64,000 nt of DNA. It comes from an uncultured Prevotella sp. (GTDB lineage: Bacteria > Bacteroidota > Bacteroidia > Bacteroidales > Bacteroidaceae). The translations under genes and the position numbers were made by a program. The stretch's first letter is position 1. Each line of letters opens with the position of its first letter. The DNA is taken from contig USJX01000001.1 in NCBI GenBank assembly GCA_900555035.1, positions 38,518-102,517 of the forward strand, written 5' to 3'. This document shows positions 1-10,095 of this stretch, piece by piece. A model generated the notes under the pieces. That model searched no databases. It was not told the origin of the DNA and saw only the letters and a program-made list of their open reading frames with translations.

Positions 1-1
1 G

Positions 2-3000
2 GAAGAGGAGAAGAAGGATGCCAAGGAAATCAAGATAGCTACTGGATGGGAGCGTGGTGCTGATGGCAAGTGGAGATACGAAATGCCTGATGCCAAGATA
101 AAGCTGGGTCAAAAGGTAACAGATAATATATATGGGGAAGATGGTAAAGTTATATGGTATGATAACGAAAGAACTAACCCTATAGGAACTTTAAAAGACC
201 TTCTTGATGCTCCAGAACTCTTTAAGGCTTATCCTGAGTTGAAAAATATCAAAGTTGCTATATTGAACGCAAACCAATATAGAGGTGCTTATTCGGAAGA
301 AGACAAAACAATATTTACCAATATAACTAACTTTGATTCGGATTTTAATGGTGACAGATATTTATCTAAAGATGTAGAGAGAAATCTTGTGCATGAGATT
401 CAGCATATAATACAAACCATTGAAGGATTTGGCAAGGGTGGAAATAGTGGTTCTGTTAGAGGAGAAATCAAAAAGAAGTTTGATGAGGTTACTAAGCAGA
501 TTAGGCAGTTGAAGTCAGAAGGGAAGAACGAAGAGGCCAAGGCTCTTATAGAGAAGAACAAGGCTCTTTATAATGCCAATGTGAACGAGAATGATGATTA
601 TAAAAACTACCTTTCTCTTGCTGGTGAGGTGGAAGCTCGCAACGTTTCTGCCCGATTGAACATGACTCCTGAGGAGAGAAGAAAAACTCTCGCAGAATCT
701 ACTGAGGACGTGGCTCGCAAAGACCAGATTTTCTTGGGTGTTGGCGATGTGTCCTTCTCTCTCCGTGATATGGCTGACGGAAAGGAGAGTGGGGCGGCTG
801 ATATGGCTGATGATTTGAAGAGTCTAAACACTCCTGATGAGGTGGATGATGCTATCAAGACTGCCATTGATGATATGCCGAGCGGCTGGAATATGGCTAA
901 CAAGAAGATGATTCATATTGCTCAGGCTCTGGGCGAGAACCGCAAGGCAGAGATTGCTGGCGAGGAACCTAAGTTCTCACTTAAGGATGGCTCACTCATT
1001 AAGGCTGGAACATACTTTAGCGGTGGCGGTCTTGTTGAGGAAGGCTTGAAAGGTATCATCGACCCAGTGGTGGCAGTTGAGTATGATGAGAAGATAAGCG
1101 GTGTATATCGCAACAACTTCGGGCAGCACATCGTTACTGCTGATGTTCGTGATGTTGACCCTAAGGAGTTGGTGAAGCAGATAGATGGCGAGGTGGAGTA
1201 CTTCCATGCCAGCCCAGTCTGCAAGAACTACTCTCAGGCGAAGAGTAACCATGCAGAGGTGGAACTTGACAAGGAGACCGCTGCTAGTACTGCCGAGTTT
1301 ATCAATGCTATTAAGCCAAAGGTTGTGACCATTGAGAACGTGAAGGGATATAAGGATTCGGATGCGATGAAGACTATTACCGATGCTCTGGATGCCAACG
1401 GCTATACTTGGGATGCAGATGTGTATAATGCTGCTGACTATGGCGGCTACACCAACCGAGAGAGATTGATTGTCCGTGCGGTTCGTGATGGTAAACTCCC
1501 TGAAAAGCCAAAGAAGATGGCACGCAAGAGTGGATGGTATGAAGCTGTGGCTGATATTATCCCGACCCTGACCGAGAAGAAGAATGGTGTTGCTAACTGG
1601 ATGGACGTTCGCTTGAAGGATGATGGCATTGACTGGCGTAACATTGACAAGCCATTGTATGTTATGGGTAGTGCCTATGCTGACGGAAAGGTTCCTCATG
1701 CCTTCGCAGATGAACTGCTGCCAACACTCAGAACGAAGAGCGGTGATGTGATTGTGATGCCTGACGGAAAGGTCTATCGTGCCATGGGCAGAGTGCTCGC
1801 AAGAGTATCAGGAGTGAGTGATGATTACAAGATGCCATTCTCTGAGAATCTGAGCCATACCATCATCGGCAATGGAATCCCTACCCAGTTGACGGAACAC
1901 GTTATTGCTCCTCTGCTTACTGGCTCTGACCCTAAGTTTAGCATCCGTACCTATCATGGTACTGGTGCTAAGTTTGACAAGTTTGATTTGTCTCATGCCT
2001 TGGAAGGCGAGGGAAGTGAGAGCTTCGGTCATGGTGTGTATGTTACCAACTCTAAGGAGATAGGCGGTGAATATGCAAAGCGTGGAAAAGAAAACAAGAT
2101 AAGCGAATGGTTAAGCAATGATAAGAATATTCCAAATAAATATCGTAATAACGAGAATGTTCTTGATGATTACAAGCATATCGCTAGAGAAATAGCTTAT
2201 GGCAAGTCTCTGGATGAGTTGAAGGCTGAGGCTGAACGTAGCTATAAGGTTGAAACCGATAACATCAAACAGAAGATTAATGCTTGGGAACATGGTGAGG
2301 AAAATCCACGTAGCTATGAGATTTATTTCTATCAGAACGACTTGGAAGATACTCCTGAAAATAGGGAGAAATATCGAAAGGAGACGATAGATGGCTACAA
2401 AGAAGACCTTCAACTATACGATAATATGATTAATGCTGTGCGTGGAATGAAGGAAGAAGACTTTGCCAATGTTCCAAGTGGATTTCGTTATGATGTGGAT
2501 ATTCCTGATGATAATGGTAGCAACTATCTGGATTGGGAAGGAACGATTCCTGATTCCTTGGATAAGCAGAAGGTGGCAGATGATGCCTATAAGTTAGTAT
2601 CAGATAATCAAGGTTTCAATGATTTTAAGGCTACTCCTCTTAATGATTTCATTGCTCATACATTGAAGACTTATGTTAACACAACAGATGTTGCTGGAAG
2701 AGTTGAGAAACTGAAATCAGATATTAAGGATGTGATTGAGAATTATGTGGCAGATGATGATGTACTTGCTTTAAACGAGTATTTGAAGGATGCTACTCCT
2801 GATGATGTACTCGCTACCATCTGGTACAATGACCTAGTTAGAGACATTAAGGATGCTGACCTTGGTGAGGAACTTTACAGAAAGTTGAGTACTTATGTAG
2901 GAGATAATGCCGCAAGTCAGATTCTTTCGGATAATGGTCTTGTCGGTATCAAGTACCCTGCTGGCATGATTCATGGCGGTGCAAAGGAAGGCGATTACAA

Positions 3001-6000
3001 CTATGTGATATTCGATGAGAACAATGCAAATATCGTGGGGAATACCCGATTCTCCTTGCGTTATGACAAGTTTGAGCATGAATTGAACCAGTGGAAGAAG
3101 GACAACAATCTGCCAAAGGATGCCCAGCGACCAACCATCCCACAACGCAACGCTGGCGAGAGTGCCGTTGACTTCCTGAGAAGAGTGGACGAGTACCGCA
3201 AGCAGATGGCTCTTTGGAAGACTGCTCCAACCTACGAGCAGCATCTTCTGAATGATGATACTGCCCTTGGAGAGTTCAACAGAGAGTTGCAGCGTGGTTC
3301 TGTGCTCAAACGTATCGCCTTCCAAGATAGTATGCTGGCTATCCGCAAGGCTCAGGAAGCTATCATGAAGGAAGTGGGTGTTGACCGCCTGAATATGGCT
3401 GAGGATGCCTATACTGCCGAGAACCGCAGTCACGGCAAGGGAAAGAACGAGTTTGAGGAGTACAATAATGAGTTCTTGCAGCCATTGAGAAAGGCTTATC
3501 ATCAGATGAAGAAGATACTGGGTGATAGCTACGATAATGTCCGTATCTACATGATGGCTAAGCATGGCTTGGAGCGTGATGCTCAGATGGCTTTCAAGAA
3601 GTCACTGGATGCTGACTTTAAGGACGTGGCTCAGAGAAGTGCGGCATACAGGGCTTATAAGGGCGATATGAACCGTATTACCAATGATAGCGATTTGGAG
3701 TTTGGAAGAGTGGATTTCAATACTTGGAGACAGAGAGATAATGCTCTCAGAACGAAATACTCTCCTTCCTATATGGACTATCGTTATGATGAGAATGGTA
3801 TCGCCTACGATTACTCAGGCTTGTCGGCTCTCTTTGGTGGCTCAGACTTTGAGGAAGCTGCTCATAAACTTGTAAGGGATATTGAGAGTAGTCATGTAGC
3901 TGAGGTGCAAGACCTCTGGAATGCTACGAATGCGGCTACAAAGAAGATTCTCCGTGATGGCTATAAGGCTGGCATGATGAGCAAAGATACTTATCTGTAT
4001 GTGCGAGATATGTATAGCCATTATATTCCTCTCCGTGGATGGGATGGCACTACTGCCGACCAAGTATGGGACTATGTTGGTGGCGGCAATGGTGCGTTCA
4101 ATCAGACCTTGAAGACGGCACACGGACGAACATCTATCGCTGACGACCCTATCGCCTACATCGAGAATATGGCAGAGAGTGGAATCCTGCTGAACAACAA
4201 GAACTGGGTGAAGCAACACCTGATGCTCTTGGCTCAGAATCATCCTACCTCCCTGCTGACCCTGAGCAAGGCTTGGTACGTGAAGAGTACGGATGCCAAC
4301 GGCAACGAAGAGTGGATTCCTGCTACACCTCAGATTACTTCTCAGATGAATAGTAATCAGGTGAAGGCTGCTATTGATGCTTTCGAGCAGAATATGGAGA
4401 AAATGGCTCAGACTGGCGATGCTACCCAGAAGAGAGACGGACTGAACATTGCCTATCCTCAGACTCATAGCGAGGAGAGAGAACATGAGGTAAGAGTGAT
4501 GAAGGATGGCGAGGAGTATGTTATCTATGTGAATGGAGACCCGCAGTTGGCTCAGGCGATGAACAATACCAGAGCACACCTAGTAAGAGAGATTCAGAGC
4601 GGAAAACTGGATAAGGCTGCTGCTTGGTTGGGAAGAAAGATGGCTGCTGCCTACACCAGTCTTTCACCTCTCTTCATCCCTTCTAACTACTTCCGAGACC
4701 TGACCATGACGCTGGCATCTACCGCTATTCGTGAGGATGCTAAGTATAATTATCTGCTCAGAAAGAATCTGGTTACCTCTTGGAATCTCGGATTCATGCT
4801 GAGAGATTTTCAGAAAGGCAAGTTGAGAGATAAGGTAAATAACGGAAACGCAACACCAAAGGAACAGATGTTCTATGACTTCATGATGAATGGTGGCGAG
4901 ACTGGCTTTGTCTCTTCGCTTGATGTGGAAGACTTGAAGAAGAAATTCAAGAATGACTTGAAGGATTTGGATAAATGGAAGGCGAACCCTGTTAAGGTAG
5001 GGCACACCATCATGGATATTATCGAGTTCCTGAACAGAATGATTGAGGATAGTAACCGATTTGCAGTTTACATGACCTCTATTCAGTATGGACGTTCCAT
5101 TGATGAGGCTGTGAATGATGCCAAGGACGTAACCTTGAACTTCAACCGTAAGGGTACTGGAGAACATAGCTGGCAGACTATTAGAAATCTCTATCTATTC
5201 ATCAACCCAGCAGTACAGAGTTTGCAGACCTTGGGTGCGCTTGCCAAGCATCATCCTTTCAAATTCACGGCAGTAACTGCATTGTGGATAGCGAGCGGTG
5301 TGCTGGTTCCTATCGTTAATGCAGCCTTGATGAAGATGGCTGCTGCCTTTTTTGGTGGCGATGGTGATGATGATAAGGATTGGTACAAAGATATATCTAA
5401 GAAGTACTGGCAGTTCTCTAAGTGGGATAGACGAAACAACTTTATTATGTGGGTTCCTACTACCCATGAGTTCGTGAAGATTCCTCTTGCTCAGGAGTTC
5501 CGTGCTTTCTATGGCTTGGGCGATATGATTGCATCCAAGATGATGGGTGGCGAATTGGCTGAGGAGAGTTGGGAAGACTATGGTTGGGATTTGCTCGGTC
5601 AGGTAGTGGATATGCTTCCGCTCGACCCAACTGGATATGATGGTAATATTGCGGTCAGTCTGATGCCTAATGCTATTCGCCCAGTCTTCGAGTTGGCTTT
5701 CAATGTTGACTTTACTGGCAAGCCATTATTCAAGGAGACAGAGTACAACAAGTATGACCCTAACTTTACCAAGGCATACGTGGGTACTCCTGATTGGTTG
5801 GTTCGTGCATCAAGGATGATGAACTCAATCGGAAATGACTATCCTGATGTGCAGCAGAACAAATGGGATGCTTTGGGTAACCCAAGATATAACCTGAATA
5901 ACCCTGCTGTGGTTGACCATGTATTGTCTTCTTATCTCGGTGGTGCATACACCATGGGCAGTCAGGTTCTCGGTTTGCTTACCAAGTCACTCAACGACCC

Positions 6001-6679
6001 AAAGGAAATCAAGGTGGCTGATATTCCATTATTCAGCAAGTTCGTCAGCAATCCCGATGATAGACCAGTTACTAAGAAACAAGGTGATGAGTTCTGGGAT
6101 ATGAAGGAGAACCACGACCGTGCAGCCAATACCCTGAGCAAGTTGAAGAAACAAGCTAAGGTGGATGGAGATTACTCTATGCTGGAACGTTTCTATGACT
6201 CTGAGGAGTATAAGCAGTACAAGCAGGATGATGTGAAGGTGAAGAAGTATGAGGAAGACAAGAAGAAGGAACGTGCTGAGGAGAGTGGGGAGGAGTATAG
6301 ACCTCACAAGTTGAATGCCGATGATATATACAAGGCTCACGCTACTCCAAAGGATGATTTCGAGGACTTGAAGCTGAAACAACTCTACACTAAGTTGAAC
6401 GGATTCAAGACTTCCTATGACCTCTTGGTTGATACGGCTCCTAGTCAGAGCGATGGCTACTACAACACCAACAAGGCTGCCATTGATGCCATTGACGAGA
6501 TTGCTCTTGATAAGCAGGAGATTTCCGAGTTGAAGAAAGGTTTCTTGAATGATGGCAAGGATGCCTACAACGCTGAGGACATGAAACGGATTCGTGAACT
6601 GAGAAAGAAGATTCTTGCCGTGCTGGAGAAGGCTAACAAGGTAGTTGTGTCTAACCAGAAGGCGAAGACTGAGAAGTAA
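2..6679 (+). CDS. giant polyvalent phage protein (partial at 5' end): zincin, C5-methyltransferase, ART-like and LPD38-like regions
   Basis: The frame is open to the first base, so the first ATG (83) is internal and the N terminus lies outside the window. Numbering from that ATG: residues 104-108 are HEIQH, a zincin-like motif in an LPD23-type region. From about 309 to 500 there is a cytosine-C5 methyltransferase, with an FSGGG motif I, a motif IV written SPVC (Cys380) instead of the usual PC, and an ENVK motif near 418. From about 623 to 990 comes an ADP-ribosyltransferase-like segment (YHGTGAKFDKFD, then FGHGVY). About 1500-1800 resembles LPD38, and a strongly hydrophobic helix follows near 1740. 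Such proteins are carried in virions and are thought to be ejected into the host, where their domains act early. That role is inferred from the family. Individual LPD numbers are from memory. Confidence 0.85.
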   Translation, partial: EEEKKDAKEIKIATGWERGADGKWRYEMPDAKIKLGQKVTDNIYGEDGKVIWYDNERTNPIGTLKDLLDAPELFKAYPELKNIKVAILNANQYRGAYSEEDKTIFTNITNFDSDFNGDRYLSKDVERNLVHEIQHIIQTIEGFGKGGNSGSVRGEIKKKFDEVTKQIRQLKSEGKNEEAKALIEKNKALYNANVNENDDYKNYLSLAGEVEARNVSARLNMTPEERRKTLAESTEDVARKDQIFLGVGDVSFSLRDMADGKESGAADMADDLKSLNTPDEVDDAIKTAIDDMPSGWNMANKKMIHIAQALGENRKAEIAGEEPKFSLKDGSLIKAGTYFSGGGLVEEGLKGIIDPVVAVEYDEKISGVYRNNFGQHIVTADVRDVDPKELVKQIDGEVEYFHASPVCKNYSQAKSNHAEVELDKETAASTAEFINAIKPKVVTIENVKGYKDSDAMKTITDALDANGYTWDADVYNAADYGGYTNRERLIVRAVRDGKLPEKPKKMARKSGWYEAVADIIPTLTEKKNGVANWMDVRLKDDGIDWRNIDKPLYVMGSAYADGKVPHAFADELLPTLRTKSGDVIVMPDGKVYRAMGRVLARVSGVSDDYKMPFSENLSHTIIGNGIPTQLTEHVIAPLLTGSDPKFSIRTYHGTGAKFDKFDLSHALEGEGSESFGHGVYVTNSKEIGGEYAKRGKENKISEWLSNDKNIPNKYRNNENVLDDYKHIAREIAYGKSLDELKAEAERSYKVETDNIKQKINAWEHGEENPRSYEIYFYQNDLEDTPENREKYRKETIDGYKEDLQLYDNMINAVRGMKEEDFANVPSGFRYDVDIPDDNGSNYLDWEGTIPDSLDKQKVADDAYKLVSDNQGFNDFKATPLNDFIAHTLKTYVNTTDVAGRVEKLKSDIKDVIENYVADDDVLALNEYLKDATPDDVLATIWYNDLVRDIKDADLGEELYRKLSTYVGDNAASQILSDNGLVGIKYPAGMIHGGAKEGDYNYVIFDENNANIVGNTRFSLRYDKFEHELNQWKKDNNLPKDAQRPTIPQRNAGESAVDFLRRVDEYRKQMALWKTAPTYEQHLLNDDTALGEFNRELQRGSVLKRIAFQDSMLAIRKAQEAIMKEVGVDRLNMAEDAYTAENRSHGKGKNEFEEYNNEFLQPLRKAYHQMKKILGDSYDNVRIYMMAKHGLERDAQMAFKKSLDADFKDVAQRSAAYRAYKGDMNRITNDSDLEFGRVDFNTWRQRDNALRTKYSPSYMDYRYDENGIAYDYSGLSALFGGSDFEEAAHKLVRDIESSHVAEVQDLWNATNAATKKILRDGYKAGMMSKDTYLYVRDMYSHYIPLRGWDGTTADQVWDYVGGGNGAFNQTLKTAHGRTSIADDPIAYIENMAESGILLNNKNWVKQHLMLLAQNHPTSLLTLSKAWYVKSTDANGNEEWIPATPQITSQMNSNQVKAAIDAFEQNMEKMAQTGDATQKRDGLNIAYPQTHSEEREHEVRVMKDGEEYVIYVNGDPQLAQAMNNTRAHLVREIQSGKLDKAAAWLGRKMAAAYTSLSPLFIPSNYFRDLTMTLASTAIREDAKYNYLLRKNLVTSWNLGFMLRDFQKGKLRDKVNNGNATPKEQMFYDFMMNGGETGFVSSLDVEDLKKKFKNDLKDLDKWKANPVKVGHTIMDIIEFLNRMIEDSNRFAVYMTSIQYGRSIDEAVNDAKDVTLNFNRKGTGEHSWQTIRNLYLFINPAVQSLQTLGALAKHHPFKFTAVTALWIASGVLVPIVNAALMKMAAAFFGGDGDDDKDWYKDISKKYWQFSKWDRRNNFIMWVPTTHEFVKIPLAQEFRAFYGLGDMIASKMMGGELAEESWEDYGWDLLGQVVDMLPLDPTGYDGNIAVSLMPNAIRPVFELAFNVDFTGKPLFKETEYNKYDPNFTKAYVGTPDWLVRASRMMNSIGNDYPDVQQNKWDALGNPRYNLNNPAVVDHVLSSYLGGAYTMGSQVLGLLTKSLNDPKEIKVADIPLFSKFVSNPDDRPVTKKQGDEFWDMKENHDRAANTLSKLKKQAKVDGDYSMLERFYDSEEYKQYKQDDVKVKKYEEDKKKERAEESGEEYRPHKLNADDIYKAHATPKDDFEDLKLKQLYTKLNGFKTSYDLLVDTAPSQSDGYYNTNKAAIDAIDEIALDKQEISELKKGFLNDGKDAYNAEDMKRIRELRKKILAVLEKANKVVVSNQKAKTEK

Positions 6680-6691
6680 TACATATATGAC

Positions 6692-6724
6692 TATCCCCTG
6701 AAAGTGCTAGGCTTTCGGGGGATA
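6692..6724 (+). terminator. hairpin terminator after the polyvalent gene
   Basis: A 13-bp stem (TATCCCCTGAAAG paired with CTTTCGGGGGATA, one wobble) with a 7-nt loop lies 12 bases after the stop codon. No long T run follows, so termination may be partial. Confidence 0.6.
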
Positions 6725-6934
6725 ACTGCTTTCAATCTGAAACTTTTTGCCTCTTTTTCTTGTGTAAATCTATCAATCTGTAATTTTTTTATAAAGTTTA
6801 ACTATTAAAATAGTTTTAAAATATTGATGTCTCATAATTTCTTATTATTTTTGCAGCAACTAAGAACATCTGAATATCAGATATTTGAATCAACAAAAAG
6901 AATACTAAATCATATAAACTTAAAAAGAAGGCTT

Positions 6935-7417
6935 ATGAAACAAGAAGAAGATGAAGACGAACGGGTCAGGAATTTGTTTAGAGAGATAACTAAGTTACTT
7001 CCTGAACGCAGAAAGATTAAGACGGATTTGCTTTATTTCAAGTATGCTCCTATACTCGTCATGCTTATGCGATGGTATGGTGTTTCTCAGTTCTATGACA
7101 ACAAAATGGAGATAACGCTGTTGTATGAAGATAATGAGGAACCAGTATGGTTCTTCTACTTCATCACTTACATTCTTTACCCGATTTCTATTTGGAAAGG
7201 TCAGGTTCTGCACAGATTGTGCGTGGAGTGGAGAATACCGCTCTTATATGCAGCAGGAATCAACGTAATACACATTATGTTCGGCTCTATCGTTATCACA
7301 AACAATATGTACTATTGTGATATGTTCCTGATTACACTCATTTTAATTTTATATGCTTATGTCGCAATTAGTAAATTACAGCATCATCGAAGCTGGACTT
7401 CGTGCTCTCGCAGATAA
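6935..7417 (+). CDS. small phage membrane protein, unknown function
   Basis: About 160 residues. The start at 6935 is chosen over an upstream ATG (6824) because AAGAAGG lies just upstream and the longer N terminus is low complexity. The N-terminal 30 residues are charged and helical. They are followed by a hydrophobic stretch (KYAPILVMLMRWYGV) and three likely membrane segments (FFYFITYILYPISIW, LLYAAGINVIHIMFG, FLITLILILYAYVAI). Similar small multi-span proteins are common in Bacteroidota phages, without known function. Its 3' end overlaps the next gene by about 65 bases. Confidence 0.6.
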   Translation: MKQEEDEDERVRNLFREITKLLPERRKIKTDLLYFKYAPILVMLMRWYGVSQFYDNKMEITLLYEDNEEPVWFFYFITYILYPISIWKGQVLHRLCVEWRIPLLYAAGINVIHIMFGSIVITNNMYYCDMFLITLILILYAYVAISKLQHHRSWTSCSRR

Positions 7418-7730
7418 GGCACACGAATCAGCTGTAGCCCAAGCGGAAGGAAAACCTATCCCTTGTGGTCTTTCGGAGAACGATATGGAACTGGTGGCAC
7501 TCCTTACTGCCATGATGAATGATACTCAAGCCAACAAGGGCTGGTGTGCTAATGAAATGGGCAAATCTATCTCGTCATTTGAAAAGTATGTTCACGATGG
7601 CAAGATACCCGAAGGCATCCATGACCAGTTCGGGCATGAGAAGAAGTGGAATAAGTCGCTTATCCGATACTTTGCCAATAAGAAGGCATTCTTCCACAAG
7701 TTATCACGAAAGTATGGCATAAACCTCTAG
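7353..7730 (+). CDS. hypothetical phage protein, 123-125 residues
   Basis: The frame overlaps the end of the preceding membrane-protein gene, suggesting translational coupling. ATG codons at 7353 and 7359 are both possible starts. The product is soluble and mostly helical. Its middle (GWCANEMGKSISSFEKYV) looks like a short helix-turn-helix and its C terminus is basic, so DNA binding is possible but unproven. A terminator-like hairpin follows directly. I do not recognise the family. Confidence 0.6.
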   Translation: MLMSQLVNYSIIEAGLRALADKAHESAVAQAEGKPIPCGLSENDMELVALLTAMMNDTQANKGWCANEMGKSISSFEKYVHDGKIPEGIHDQFGHEKKWNKSLIRYFANKKAFFHKLSRKYGINL

Positions 7731-7747
7731 GAGTAGCTACACATTAT

Positions 7748-7783
7748 ATATATAGGAGAGACCAAATCGCCTCTCCTGTATAT
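7748..7783 (+). terminator. hairpin terminator
   Basis: A 13-bp stem (ATATATAGGAGAG with CTCTCCTGTATAT, one G-T pair) and a 10-nt loop sit 18 bases after the stop at 7730. They separate this unit from the promoter at 7838. Confidence 0.6.
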
Positions 7784-7837
7784 TTATGACCTTTTCCGTA
7801 ACCATAAATCTTTGCTTATCAAACACTTATATAATCT

Positions 7838-7880
7838 TTTACGAGTTTATCAATCTCTATTCATATTATTCGTATCTTTG
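7838..7880 (+). promoter_or_regulatory. composite phage promoter, copy 1
   Basis: TTTACGAGTTTAT (7838-7850), 22 bases, then TATCTTTG (7873-7880), which fits the Bacteroidota -7 box TAnnTTTG. The same upstream element and exact spacing recur at five other phage unit starts. It should drive the 7939-10958 genes. Confidence 0.75.
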
Positions 7881-7938
7881 TGCTCGTAACGTTACGTAGT
7901 ATTAATCAATTAATGTTTAACAAAAGATTCAGGATAAT

Positions 7939-8883
7939 ATGGAAAGTAAAACGTATGTATTCGGAAATGAAGGCTCCACATCCAATAATGGGATGCTCGG
8001 TCTTCTTGCGCCTCTGCTCCAGAAGCAGGGTGTTGACCCAAATGTCCTCCTTGCCATGAAGGGAAACAATGGTTTCGGTGGCGAAGGTGGATGGTTTATG
8101 TGGGTAATATTCCTTTTCTTCCTCATGGGTTGGGGAGGTAACGGCTGGGGAGGTTTCGGCAATAATGGTCGTGGTGGTCTCGCCAACGAGATTAATAATG
8201 ACTATGGTCGTGGTCTTCTGATGGATGCCATCGGTGGTAACCGAAATGCACTCAGCAATTTGGCTACCCAGTTGAACTGCACCGAAGGTCAGATTCAGAG
8301 TGCCATTTCTGCATTGACCTCTCAGGTTCAGAGTGTAGGTAATCAGGTTGGTATGAGCGGTATGCAGACTATCAATGCTTTGCAGCAGGGTAACATGCAG
8401 ATTGCTCAGCAGATTGCCAACTGCTGCTGCGAGAACCGCTTGGCTATCTGCCAGCAGACTGGAACCTTGCAGAATGCCATCAACAACGTAGCTAATGGTC
8501 AGGAGCGTGGTTTCTCTAACGTAGCTTACGAGACTCAGAGACAGACTTGTGACTTGCACAACGCTATCAAGGATAGCACTCAGACCATCGTTGACGGACA
8601 AAAGCAAGCTGAAATGAGAGAGTTACAGAACAAGATTGATGCTCTTCGTGAAGAGAACAGCACCTTCAAGTCTTCTGCTATGACCTCTCAGATTGTGGGT
8701 CAGGCTGTGGCTCCTATCAATCAGGTATTGGCTGGCTTGCAGAAAGAGGTGGCTGGTATCAAGTGTAAGTTGCCTGAGACAGTGACAACTCCTTATAGCC
8801 CATTTACTGCGGTTCCTAACTGCGTGGCATATCAAGCAGGTTTGTATGGTTTGAATGCTGCTAACAACGGATTCTGGGGTTAA
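7939..8883 (+). CDS. virion-associated protein with glycine-rich membrane segment and Cys cluster
   Basis: 314 residues. Near residue 52 a single strong hydrophobic helix (WFMWVIFLFFLMGW) is followed by a Gly/Asn-rich tract. The middle is a long Gln/Asn-rich helical region with a CCC cluster (NCCCENRLAICQQTG), as in a widespread gut-phage family often encoded beside structural genes. The C-terminal half contains a probable coiled coil (RELQNKIDALREENSTF). It is the first gene behind promoter 7838, so it is probably made late. A virion or lysis-related membrane role is only inferred. Confidence 0.65.
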   Translation: MESKTYVFGNEGSTSNNGMLGLLAPLLQKQGVDPNVLLAMKGNNGFGGEGGWFMWVIFLFFLMGWGGNGWGGFGNNGRGGLANEINNDYGRGLLMDAIGGNRNALSNLATQLNCTEGQIQSAISALTSQVQSVGNQVGMSGMQTINALQQGNMQIAQQIANCCCENRLAICQQTGTLQNAINNVANGQERGFSNVAYETQRQTCDLHNAIKDSTQTIVDGQKQAEMRELQNKIDALREENSTFKSSAMTSQIVGQAVAPINQVLAGLQKEVAGIKCKLPETVTTPYSPFTAVPNCVAYQAGLYGLNAANNGFWG

Positions 8884-8898
8884 AGAAAGGAGGCTGCT

Positions 8899-9243
8899 AT
8901 GTTTTGGTTAAGACCATTTACATGGGTGAATCGTAATGGTTCGGCAGCTATCGCTTCTACTGGCGTGGTGGTGAACACCAACAATGTTGTTTTCTCGTTC
9001 AAAAACCACGCTTTCTTGAATGCCAACTACAGAGGTACGATTTTCGTAAACCTGATGCAGGCTATTCCGACTGGAACGACTACTACGCTGCCTATCCTTT
9101 TCGAGACCAACGGAAGTACTCAGGCTGTGACCAAGTATAATGGCGCACCATTGACGGTTGCAGACGTGCAGGGAACTGGTGTTTATCAGTTCTGGTTTGA
9201 GAGAGATACTAACACCCTACAGATGATGTCGGGTATTGTTTAA
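8899..9243 (+). CDS. small beta-rich phage protein
   Basis: 114 residues behind a strong AAAGGAGG site 15 bases after the previous stop. The sequence alternates short hydrophobic and polar stretches, rich in Thr, Val and Asn, with no membrane helix. It looks like a small beta-sandwich, such as a head-decoration or fibre protein. I do not recognise the family. Position in the late operon supports a virion role. Confidence 0.6.
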   Translation: MFWLRPFTWVNRNGSAAIASTGVVVNTNNVVFSFKNHAFLNANYRGTIFVNLMQAIPTGTTTTLPILFETNGSTQAVTKYNGAPLTVADVQGTGVYQFWFERDTNTLQMMSGIV

Positions 9244-9270
9244 CAATAATAGATAATAGGAGATTATTTT

Positions 9271-9771
9271 ATGTTTCAAGGTTTAAGAACAAATTCTTTA
9301 TTCTACGTGCTCGATAAGGGCGAGAACCCGAACTTGCGAATCGGTCAGGTGGTTTCAGTAAGCAATCCTCAGACGAAATATCCTACCTTTAACAACGGCT
9401 TTACTCCTCAGCCTATGGAGACCGTAGTGGACGTTAAGGTGAAGCTGGGTGATGAGGAAGTGGATTTCAAGCAACTGCCAGCAAACGGACAGATAGCCAA
9501 CGACAAAAACCTTGTGGTTAGCGACAATAAGGATGCCATGAGTGCAGAGGTGGATGCCATGCTGAGACAATCCAAGGCGATACTGGAGAGCGTAGATTAC
9601 AACAAGAGGGTAGTAGAATCTTGTGAGGGAATGCTACAGCAACTCAACCCCCAGATAGCCAAGGAGAAGGAACAGACCGAGAAAATCAATAAACTGGAAG
9701 GTAAGGTTTCAGGCATTGAGGGCAAGATTGACAAGATGATGGGATGGCTCCAGCAGACCATGAGCAAGTAA
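9271..9771 (+). CDS. phage protein with C-terminal coiled coil
   Basis: 166 residues. The N-terminal 60 are beta-like (FYVLDKGENPNLRIGQVVSVSNP). From about residue 95 onward the chain is helical with heptad-like repeats (EKEQTEKINKLEGKVSGIEGK), which suggests an oligomerising coiled coil. It lies between two other small late genes, all in the same direction and separated by under 35 bases. Function unknown; structural protein is the likeliest role. Confidence 0.6.
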   Translation: MFQGLRTNSLFYVLDKGENPNLRIGQVVSVSNPQTKYPTFNNGFTPQPMETVVDVKVKLGDEEVDFKQLPANGQIANDKNLVVSDNKDAMSAEVDAMLRQSKAILESVDYNKRVVESCEGMLQQLNPQIAKEKEQTEKINKLEGKVSGIEGKIDKMMGWLQQTMSK

Positions 9772-9803
9772 TCTCCTATCTATTCACTTAAAATCATAAG
9801 ATT

Positions 9804-10085
9804 ATGGTAATGATTGAGATTACAGAAGATAAGTTCGATGATTTGTATGACAACATCGAGTCTATGCTTGGTTTTGGCAGCAAGGCTATGTCTTGTCTGA
9901 AAAAGATGAAGCAGGAGCGTATGGGTGAGCGTATGCCTGATTATCGTGACGATTGGAGAAGAGAACGTGAGGAACGTGAAGAGCGTGAGAACAGACGTAG
10001 ATTCAACAACGTTAACGATGATTGGAACTACCCGAACCGTTATGGTGAAAGAGGTGGTGGCGGCTACAATGGTGGCGGTCGCTAG
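9804..10085 (+). CDS. small phage protein with charged and Gly-rich tail
   Basis: 93 residues. The first 35 form an amphipathic helix pair (ITEDKFDDLYDNIESML...SKAMSCLKKM). The rest is an Arg/Glu-rich helix followed by a disordered Gly-rich end (GERGGGGYNGGGR). The N-terminal pattern is common in gut phages. A strong hairpin follows the stop. Function unknown. Confidence 0.55.
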   Translation: MVMIEITEDKFDDLYDNIESMLGFGSKAMSCLKKMKQERMGERMPDYRDDWRREREEREERENRRRFNNVNDDWNYPNRYGERGGGGYNGGGR

Positions 10086-10095
10086 TGTTTAACTT

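Noticed and set aside
992..1699. Long reading frame opposite the polyvalent protein (and many similar antisense frames)
   Set aside because: They mirror the codon pattern of the + strand gene, lack ribosome sites and show no recognisable motif.
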